64,000 nt of DNA from Branchiostoma floridae (lineage: Eukaryota > Chordata > Leptocardii > Amphioxiformes > Branchiostomatidae): NCBI RefSeq assembly GCF_000003815.2, contig NC_049979.1, positions 29,809,441 to 29,873,440 on the forward strand. The letters are read 5' to 3'. Shown piece after piece: positions 11,850 to 22,300 of this stretch. A program made the translations under genes and the position numbers. The notes beneath the pieces were generated by a model. The model worked only from the letters and a program-made list of their open reading frames with translations, did not search any database and had not been told where the DNA came from. The first letter of the stretch is position 1. Each line of letters begins with the position of its first letter.

Positions 11850-12500
11850 TTTGGTGGAAATATCCCAACTTTAACAATTTTAAGTGATTTACACCATAGA
11901 CAGGAATGCCTATGGGCACAATTTGCATATGCAGCATCATACTAAATTTCAGATCATGTACTATGCAGGCAAAGGCATAAGAGGTAAAGCTTTAGATTTG
12001 CAGTGTATAAATGTCAAAAGATCCCAAAGTTGAACAATTTAAAGCAATGTGTACCAGAAGTGAAGATGAAGTATTGTGGGCAGTTGTTTTACATACTTTC
12101 ATGCCAAATTTAAGGTTGTTACTTGCTTTCAGTACATGGGCATATGAGCCAAAAGATATATATTTTTAGTCAAAAAAGGCTCAGGCTGGAAACCTTAAAA
12201 TAACTTATGTGTAATATGATCTATGTAGAAAGTATTAATGGCGTCCTGTGGGCATACACGTCGCATGCATCTCTGTATCAAATGGCAATAGGTTGTAATA
12301 CCGTGGCAGATTGGCTCGGAACATATACATTTGGTGTAAAAATATCCAAAAATGCTAAATATAATAATTTCTAAGGCCTCTATTAAAAAAGGATGGGAAT
12401 GAAACGCTTGGGGCTATTTGGTATGTGTATCTTCATATTAAATTTCAGCTCATTTGGCACAAAAATAAAATATATGTACTTGAAGATTTCACAGGAGAAA
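11850..12500. repeat. Old tandem repeat, about four units of about 160-170 bp
   Basis: Related phrases recur near 11905, 12070, 12240 and 12410: a GTGGGCA/TGGGCA block followed by AAATTTCAG-type sequence, each preceded by an AAAAATATCC-like block near 11862, 12012, 12170 and 12340. Divergence is high and the boundaries are approximate. Confidence 0.5.
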
Positions 12501-12985
12501 GAGAAGAGTCAGAATGAAGGGCAATATATTGTAATTTATACTGTAAATTTAAAATGAAGGTATGTTTAGTCAATGTTTATGTACTGAAACAAATCAGGAA
12601 AGAGGTCTTCTGGTTCTAGAATGGGAGACGGCCAGGCAGATATGGTAGTCATGATGCTTTCAAGAGTTTCCTGGAGGGATGGAGATGTGCCTGTAGAGAT
12701 GAAGATGTGGAAATATTATGTCACATTGTGAAGGATGCATCATGACACATAAGAAAGGTGAGTAGAAGGTACAACATGAGATGGGTTCTGAAGATGGGTT
12801 TGACTACTGCAGAAGGAAATGGTGCTTTTTGGAGTTTCCAGCTGGATAGAGCTACATGGATGATTTCTTCTTTTCATTTGTCATCATGAGTCACTCTGGA
12901 AGGAGTCCAATAACAGGTTGTAGGTTTTTAATGGCTTAAGAATAGTTTGGATATCAAGTTTTTTATAACAAGTAAGTGTCCTTAC
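12501..12985. other. Downstream flank of the repeat gene
   Basis: No gene recognised. The part from 12890 to 12985 resembles the intron sequences of the repeat gene (AATAGTTTGGATATCAAG and a donor-like AAGTAAGTGTCCTTAC). A minus-strand ATTAAA near 12930 could serve as a polyadenylation signal for the gene that stops at 13163, but this is weak. Confidence 0.35.
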
Positions 12986-13162
12986 TTTTTTTGTCTGGTA
13001 GCTCTGGCACATCATCATCAGCACGGTGTGAGGTCTGCATATCTGGAGGCGGTTCAGGCAGCATGTCACGAGACGGACTGGTCTGCATGTCTATGGGTGG
13101 TCCAGCGTGTATGTCTCGAGGTGGTTCAACCTGTATGTATCGAGGTGGTCTGGTCTCTATGT

Positions 13163-13371
13163 CTATGGGTGCTCTGGCCTCTGTAGGTGGTTGGCCTGCA
13201 CATCTGGAGGCAGTCCAGACTGCAGGTCTCGGAGCGGTGTGGTCTGCATGTGTATGGGTAGTACGTCGTGGACGTCTTGAGGCGTTGCGGTCTGCAGATC
13301 TTGAGGCGGTCTGGTCTGCACGTGTTGAGGCGGCTGGGTGTACATGTCTCGAAGTGGTGTTGTCTGCATGT
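13163..13371 (-). CDS. Repeat-gene last exon of model
   Basis: The acceptor is GAACTCCTTACTTCTAG. It continues in phase 1 with DMQTTPLRDM and further diverged octapeptides (TRPPQDLQ, SGLPPDVQ) to a TAG at 13163-13165. Array sequence continues to a donor-like site at 12985-12986, so the stop may be a secondary truncation of a longer exon. Confidence 0.5.
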
Positions 13372-16300
13372 CTAGAAGTAAGGAGTTCAATAATGGGTGG
13401 TAAGTTTTGAAGTCATTTAATAATAGTGTGGAAAGTACATCATTTTACAAAAACTACATGACTTTTGTCCAGTGTAGGAGAATTGTGAACATTCCAGCTG
13501 AATAGAGCTGCATGGGTGAATTCTGCTTTGTCATCATCAGTCTGTCTCAAAGGAGTCTAATAACAAGTTGTAGTTTTTAGAGTCATTTAACAATAGTTTG
13601 GATGTCAAGTGTTCTCATAACAAGTAAGTGTCTTTACCTTTTGTGTGAGGTAGCTCTGTGACATCATCATCATATTGTGTGGTCTGTTTATTTGGAGGTA
13701 GTTTGGTGTGCATGTCTCGTGGTGCTCCGATCTGCATGTCTCGAGGCGGTGCAGGCTGCATGTGTATGGATCCTCCAGCCTGTACGTCTGTCGGTAGTGT
13801 GGCCTGCATGTCTCGAGGTGTTTCACTCTGCGTGTCTCGAGGTGGTCCGGTGTGCATGTTTCGACCCTTTCCACTCTGCATGTATTGAGATGGTTTAGCA
13901 TGCATGTCTCCAGGTGGTTTGCTCTGCATGTCTCCAGGTGGTGTGGTCTGCATGTCTCCAGGTGGTTTGCTCTGCATGTCTCCAGGTGGTGTGGTCTGGA
14001 TGTCTCCAGGTGGTGTGCTCTGCATGTCTCCAGGTGGTATGGTCTGCAGCACTCTTATAGCCTGCAGGGATGGAGGCGGTCCAGCGTGCTCATCTTGACC
14101 CTGTTCGACCTGCATGTCTTGACACGGTCTGGGCTGCAGGGATGGAGGCGGTCCAGCGTGCTCATCTTGACCCTGTTCGACCTGCATGTCTTGACACGGT
14201 CCGGCCTGCAGGGATGGAGGTGGTCCAGTGTGCTCATCTTGACGCTGTTCGACCTGCATGTCTTGACACGGTCCGGCCTGCAGGGATGGAGGCGGTCCAG
14301 CGTGCTCATCTTCAGGCTGTTCGACCTGCATGTCTTGACAGGGTCCGGTCTGCAGGGATGGAGGCGGTCCAGCGTGCTCATCTTGACCCTGTTCGACCTG
14401 CATGTCTTGACACGGTCCAGGCTGCAGGGATGGAGGCGGTCCAGCGTGTTCATCTTGACCCTGTTCGACCTGCATGTCTTGACACGGTCCAGGCTGCAGG
14501 GATGGAGGCGGTCCAGCGTGCTCATCTTGACACTGTTCGACCTGCATGTCTTGACACGGTCCGGGCTGCAGGGATGGAGGCGGTCCAGCGTGCTCATCTT
14601 GACCCTGTTCGACCTGCACTTGACACGGTCCGCCCTGCAGGGATGCAGGCGGTCCAGCGTGCTCATCTTGACGCTGTTCGACCTGCACTTGACACGGTCC
14701 GGCCTGCAGGGATGGAGGCGGTCTAGCGTGCTCATCTTGACGCTGTTCGACCTGCACTTGACACGGTCCGGGCTGCAGGGATGGAGGTGGTCCAGCGTGC
14801 TCATCTTGACGCTGTTCGACCTGCATGTCTTGACACGGTCCGGGCTGCAGGGATGGAGGCGTTCCAGCGTGCTCATCTTGACGCTGTTCGACCTGCATGT
14901 CTTGACACGGTCCGGCCTGCAGGGATGGAGGCGGTCCAGCGTGCTCATCTTGACGCTGTTCGACCTGCACTTGACACGGTCCGGGCTGCAGGGATGGAGG
15001 TGGTCCAGCGTGCTCATCTTGACGCTGTTCGACCTGCATGTCTTGACACGGTCCGGGCTGCAGGGATGGAGGCGGTCCAGCGTGCTCATCTTGACGCTGT
15101 TCGACCTGCATGTCTTGACACGGTCCGGCCTGCAGGGATGCAGGCGGTCCAGCGTGGTCATCTTGACCCTGTTCGACCTGCATATCTTGACACGGTCCGG
15201 TCTGCAGGGATGGAGGCGGTCCAGTGTGCTCATCTTGACCCTGTTCGACCTGCATGTCTTGACACGGTCCGGCCTGCAGGGATGGAGGCGGTCCAGCGTG
15301 CTCATCTTGACGCTGTTCGACCTGCATGTCTTGACACGGTCCGGCCTGCAAGGATGGAGGCGGCCCGGCGTGCTCATCTTCAGGCTGTTCGACCTGCATG
15401 TCTCGACACGGTCCGGGCTTCTGGGATAGAGGCGGTCCAGCCTGCATGTCTTGAGGCTGTTCGACCTGCATGTCTTGACGCAGTCCAGCCTGCAGATGTA
15501 GAGGCGGTCCGGCCTGTACATCACATGGCGGACTGACCTGGATGTTTAGAAGTGCATTTCTGTGTGAAGAATGAAAAGATACATGGTTAAGGTTAATTGA
15601 GGTAAATGGTACCATAGACCATGTAATGTTTGCAAAATTCACAGGTCTATGTGTTAGTAAGTTTGCACCGTATGTGGCAAACAAAAGTTGGTATATAACT
15701 AGCCTTATATGTCGGACTGTGTCTGAACATGATGTATAATATTTATCATATTTGGAAATATCATGAATCAGAAATTGTTTTGTTGTGTGTTCAGAGAAGT
15801 AAGGTTTCCCTTTTTTTTAAGATATGCAATATTCACGGTTTTTGCTTCCGAATACATCATATGTCATGTCCAAGGTCCATATATTCCAAGGAGGAATATC
15901 CGGATTAAAAGAAAAAGGTTTCATGAAGCAGGATTGTATCATTTCTGGACCATTGTCAGACGAGATTTTGATGTATCAGAATATCATGAATCAGGAAATT
16001 TTATGGGTGATTTCTTGACAAGAATTTTTTGTTCTCCCGAATACATGTCATTGATGTTTCCTGTTTCTAATTGGACTGAAAGCAGGCTTTTACCTATCTT
16101 GAAGTATTTTTTGGCTGTGTGAGAAGTTTAACTTTCTTTTAAGTGTGTTTGGTGCATGCTTGATTTTTGAATTGTTTGATAAGGCACAGAAATTGCAACG
16201 TATGCTGTAAAGGTTGGGAAATGCAGGGAGTATATTGTACAATGTCCTCTATCAACTGTGTTAGAATTGCTAGGATATGGAAGAAAGGGCACCAATAGCA

Positions 16301-19300
16301 AGTTGTTGAAAATTTATAATAATGGTTAAGTATTTTGTGGTTGTCAGAAGTTTGATCTGCCTCTATATGTGTTTGGCTGTGTGATGATGCAATGCAATTT
16401 GATGTGTAAGGAATGTACCTTTGCTGGTGTACGGATGGTTTGGCCTGCATGTCTCGAGGCGGTCTGGCCTGGAAGTCTCGAGGTGGGCTGGCCTGCGTGT
16501 CTCGAGGCGGTATGCACTGTATGTCTAGAGTTGGTCTGGTGGTCTGCTGGGAATGTCTCGAGCCGGTGCGGCCTGTGTGTGTCGAGGCGGTGCGGCTTGC
16601 GTGTGTCGACGAGGTGCGGCCTGCGTGTCTCGAGGCGGTGCGGCCTGCGTGTCTCGAGGCGGTCCTGGCTGCATGTCTATGGGTGGTCCGGCCTGAGTGT
16701 CTCGACGTGGTTTGGTCTGCATGTGCGGTCTGCATGTGTTGAGGCGGTCCGGCCTGCATGTCACGAGGCGATTCAGCCTGGATGTGTTGAGGCGGTCCGT
16801 CCTGTAGGTGTTGAGGCGGTCCAGTCTGCACGTCTCGAGACACTCTGGCCTGGATGTTTAGAAGTGCATTTCTGAGTGCAGAATGAAAAGATACATGGTA
16901 AGGTTAATTGAGGTAAATGGTACCAAAGACAATGTAATGTTTGGAAAATTCACAGGTCTATGTGTAAGTTTGCACTGCATGTGGCAGACAAAAGTTGGTA
17001 TATAACTAGCCTTATATGTCCGACTGTGTCTGAACACGATGTATAATATTTATCATATTCGGAAATATCATGAATCAGAGATTGTGTTGTTGTGTGTTCA
17101 GACAAGTAAGACTTTCCTTTTTTTTCAAGATATGCATTATTCACGGTTTATGCTTCCGAATACATCATATGTCATTTTACACATGTCCAAGGTCCATATA
17201 TTCCGAGGAGGAATATCCTGACTAAAATGAAAAGGTTCTACAAAGCAGGATTGTATAATTTCTGGACCATTGTCAAACAAGATTTTGATGTATCAGAATA
17301 TCATGAATCAGGAAATCTTATGGGTGATTTCTGGATGTACCTTTGTTGCTGTACGGATGGTTTGGCCTGCATGTCTCCAGGTGGTGTGGTCTGCATGCCT
17401 CCAGGTGGTGTGCTCTGCATGTCTTGAGGTTGTCCAGTGTGCATGTCTTGACGTGGTCTGGTCTGTATGTCTCTAGGTAAACTGGACAGCATGTCTAGAA
17501 GAAAGGAGTCCAATAATGGGTGGTAGGTTTTGAAGTCATTTAGCAATAGTTTGCAAAGTACATCATTTTGCAAAAACTATATGACTCTTGTTCAGTAGCA
17601 GAATTGTGAACAGTCCAGCTGAATAGAGCTGCATAGATGAATTCTCCTTCTGCTTTGTTGTCATCAGTTTCTCTGGATGGAGTCCAATAACAGGTTTTAG
17701 GTTTTGAAGTAATTTAACAATATGTTGCATGTACATGGTGTTACCTTTTCTGTCAGGTAGCTGTGTCACATCATGATGGGCACACTGTGAGGACTGCATG
17801 TCTCGAGACGGTCTGGCCAGGATGATTCGAGGTCGTCCAGTCTTGTTGTCTTGTGGCTGTCAAAAAGGTGTTGGAGAAGACATGTGTTCGAAGGAGGTGG
17901 AAATAGCAAGAGGTAGCGCTTTATTTAGAATTACTGTAATGATTGTTTCTGTCAATGTACTTTTATGTTAAGGTTTGCAAGGTGATGACTGTAACGTAAA
18001 CTTGTCATTTACCTTTAACAAATAATACAAGAGACTTTTTGTACCCACATGTGAGGCCACTGTGAATGTTTAGTTTTGACGACAAGTTACATCTTTTCAA
18101 GAATGTGAAAGGTGGCTATTGAGGAGACAAAGTGAATTACATTAGTACAAGGCTACAAGAGTATTGAGAGTAACTAACCTTGAGTTAATATGTGGTGGAA
18201 GGAATGAGTTAGAATATGGGTGGCAAAGGTGTGCCAAATGACACAATGGATATGATGCATTGTTGTAGGATGGTGAATAGTGTGAAATGGTGAAGAAATC
18301 TTTGTAGGGAGGCAATATGAATGTCTTAGATGCAGGGAAAAGGAGAGGATGCATTTGGTACACACCTTCCTACAGTAGTGAGTGGTGTCGAAGTTACTCT
18401 TGCATCTGTAGCAGAAGTTTCTTACGATTGGTTTAAGCACCATCTGAGGAGAAATAGGCAGAAGTGAAAGGTTTGGCTGTAGCATATAGTGCAGGGGCTA
18501 GCTATAGCTAGTTGTGAGGTGTTAGCTGTACTAGGTAGCAGTTTGAAATCAGAGAGGCATCCGAGGAGATAACTGATTGTTGTATTTTTCCAAAGTGATT
18601 CATAGTAGTGGAAGGCTATAAGAGTATGAAAAGTAACTAACCTTGAATTTTAGTTTCATTCTCGATGTTGTCATGCCTTGAGATGGTCTAACATGCATGT
18701 CTCGAGATGGTCCAGCCTGTACGTCTAGAGGCGGTTCAGTCTGCATGTGTATGGGTGCTCTGACCTGCACGTCTGGAGGTACTCCTGTCTGGACATCTGG
18801 AGGTACTCCTGTCTGGACGTCTGGAGGACGTCCGGCCTGCACGTCTGGAGATGGCACAGCCTGCAGGGATGGAGACGGCATGGCATGTAGGGATGCAGGC
18901 GGCACGGTGTGCACATCTTCAGGCTGTTCAACCTCCATGTCTTGACACGGTCCAGTCTGCAGGGATGGAGGCAATGGAAAAGGTACGGTCTGCAGAGCTG
19001 GAGGCGGTCCGGCCTGCAGGGATGGAGGCAGCCCGGCGTGCACATCTTCATGCTGTTCAACCTGCATGTCTTGACACGGTCCGGGCTGCAGGGATGGAGG
19101 CGGTCCAGTGTGCTCATCTTGACGCTGTTCGACCTGCATGTATTGACACGGTCCGGCCTGCAGGGATGGAGGCGGTCCAGTGTGCTCATCTTGACCCTGT
19201 TCCACCTGCATGTCTTGACACGGTCCGGCCTGCAGGGATGGAGGCGGTCCAGCGTGCTCATCTTGACCCTGTTCGACCTGCACTTGACACGGTCTGGCCT

Positions 19301-22300
19301 GCAGGGATGGAGGCTGTCCAGCGTGCTCATCTTGACCCTGTTCGACCTGCATGTCTTGACACGGTCCGGGCTGCAGGGATGGAGGCGGTCCAGCGTGCTC
19401 ATGTTGACCCTGTTCGACCTGCACTTGACACGGTCCGGCCTGCAGGGATGGAGGCGGTCCAGCGTGCTCATCTTGACGCTGTTCGACCTGCACTTGACAC
19501 GGTCTGCCCTGCAGGGATGCAGGCTGTCCAGCGTGCTCATCTTGACGCTGTTCGACCTGCATGTCTTGACACGGTCCGGCCTGCAGGGATGGAGGCGGTC
19601 CAGCGTGCTCATCTTGACCCTGTTCGACCTGCATGTCTTGACACGGTCCGGCCTGCAGGGATGCAGGCGGTCCAGCATGTTCATCTTGACGCTGTTCGAC
19701 CTGCATGTCTTGACACGGTCCGGCCTGCAGGGATGGAGGCGGTCCAGTGTGCTCATCTTGACCCTGTTCCACCTGCATGTCTTGACACGGTCCGGCCTGC
19801 AGGGATGGAGGCGGTCCAGCGTGGTCATCTTGACGTTGTTCGACCTGCATGTCTTGACACGGTCCGGCCTGCAGGGATGCAGGCTGTCCAGCGTGCTCAT
19901 CTTGACCCTGTTCGACCTGCATGTCTTGACACTGTCTGGCCTGCAGGGATGGAGGCGGTCCAGTGTGCTCATCTTGACCCTGTTCGACCTGGATGTCTTG
20001 ACACGGTCCGGTCTGCAGGGATGCAGGCGGTCCACCGTGTTCATCTTGACGCTGTTTGACCTGCATGTCTTGACACGGTCCGGCCTGCAGGGATGGAGGC
20101 AGTCCAGCTTGCTCATCTTGACCCTGTTCAACCTGCATTTGACACGGTCCGGCCTGCAGGGATGCAGGCGGTCCAGCGTGCTCATCTTGACCCTGTTCGA
20201 CCTGCATGTCTTGACACGGTCCAGTCTGCAGGGATGCAGGCGGTCCACCGTGCTCATCTTGACGCTGTTTGACCTGCATGTCTTGACACGGTCCGGCCTG
20301 CAGGGATGGAGGCGGTCCAGTGTGCTCATCTTGACCCTGTTCGACCTGCATTTGACACGGTCCGGCCTGCAGGGATGGAGGCGGTCCAGCGTGCTCATCT
20401 TGACGCTGTTCGACCTGCACTTGACACGGTCCGGCCTGCAGGGATGGAGGCGGTCCAGCGTGCTCATCTTGACCCTGTTCGACCTGCATGTCTTGACACG
20501 GTCCGGCCTGCAGGGATGCAGGCGGTCCAGCATGCTCATCTTGACGCTGTTCGATCTGCACTTGACACGGTCCGGCCTGCAGGGATGGAGGCGGTCCAGC
20601 GTGCTCATCTTGACCCTGTTCGACCTGCATGTCTTGACACGGTCCGGTCTGCAGGGATGCAGGCGGTCCAGCGTGCTCATCTTGACGCTGTTCGACCTGT
20701 ATGTCTTGACACGGTCCATCCTGCAGGGATGGAGGCGGTCCAGCGTGCTCATCTTGACGCTGTTCGACCTGCATGTCTTGACACGGTCCGGGCTGCAGGG
20801 ATGGAGGCGTTCCAGCATGCTCATCTTGACCCTGTTCGACCTGCACTTGACACGGTCCGGTCTGCAGGGATGGAGGCGGTCCGGCCTGCTCATCACGTGG
20901 CGGTCTGACCTGGATGTTTCGAAGTGCATTTCTGTGTGAAGAATGAAAAGATACATGGTAAGGTTAATTGAGGTAAATGTAATGTTTGCAAAATTCACAG
21001 GTTTATATGTTACTTTGCACGGCATGTGGCAAACAAAAGTTGGTATTTTAACTAGCCTTATATGTAGGACTGTGTCTGAACATGATGTATAATATTTATC
21101 ATATTTGGAAATATATAAAAGTTTATCATTTCTGGACCATTGTCAGACGAGATTTTGATGTATCAGAATATTATGAATCAGGAAGTTTTATTGGTGATCT
21201 CTGGACGAAAAGAATTTTTTGTTCTCCCGAATACATGTCATCCATGTTTGCTGTTTCTAATTGCACTGAAAGCAGGCTTTTACCTATCTTGAAGTATTTT
21301 TTAGCTGTGTGAGAAGTTTAACTTTCCTTTAAGTGTGTTTGGTGCATGCTTGATTTTTGAATTGTTTGATAAGGCACAGAAATTGCAACATAGGTTGTAA
21401 AGGTTGGGAAATGCAGGGAGTATATTGTACAATGTCCTCTATCAACTGTGTTAGAATTGCTAGGATATGGAAGAAAGGGCACCAATAGCAAGTTGTTGAA
21501 GATTTATAATAATGGATAAGTATTTTGTGGTTCTCAGAAGTTTCATCTGCCTCTATATGTGTTTGGCTGTGTGATGATGCAATGCAATTTGATGTGTAAG
21601 GAATGTACCTTTGTTGGTGTACGGATGGTTTGGCCTGCATGTCTCGAGGCGGTCTGGCGTGGAAGTGTCGAGGTGGGGTGGCCTGCGTGTCTCGACGCCG
21701 TGCGGACTGTATGTCTAGAGTTGCTCTGGTGGTCTGGTGGGAATGTCTCGAGGCGGTGCGGCCTGCGTGTGTCGAGGCGGTGCGGCCTGCGTGTGTCGAG
21801 GCGGTGCGGCCTGCGTGTGTCGAGGCGGTGCGGCCTGCGTGTGTCGAGGAGGTGCGGCCTGCGTGTCTCGAGGCGGTGTGACCAGCGTGTCTCGAGGCGG
21901 TGCGGCCTGCGTGTCTCGACGCGGTCCTGGATGCATGTCTATGGGTGGTCCGGCCTGAGTGTCTCGACGTGGTTTGGTCTGCATGTGCGGGCTGCATGTG
22001 TTGAGGCAGTCCGGCCTGCATGTTACGAGGCGGTTCAGCCTGGATGTGTTGAGGCGGTCCGTCCTGTAGGTGTTGAGGCGGTCCAGTGTGCACGTCTCGA
22101 GACATTCTGGCCTGGATGTTTAGAAGTGCATTTCTGAGTGCAGAATGAAAAGATACATGGTAAGGTTAATTGAGGTAAATGGTACCAAAGACAATGTAAT
22201 GTCTGCAAAATTCACAGGTCTATGTGTTAGTAAGTTTGCACCGCATGTGGCAGACAAAAGTTGGTATTTTAACTAGCCTTATATGTCCGACTGTGTCTGA

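Noticed and set aside
13852-15429. A 525-codon plus-strand open frame (and 676, 402 and 251 codon relatives) through the 72-bp arrays
   Set aside because: It is a by-product of unit lengths divisible by three. The splice sites that bound the arrays fit only the minus strand, and the plus frames have no consistent exon borders or phase.
18725-21025. A 766-codon minus-strand frame of the type LDRLHPCRPDRVK
   Set aside because: It is the neighbouring minus frame of the same array. It runs through the acceptor into intron sequence, and its phase does not match the next exons, unlike the frame chosen.
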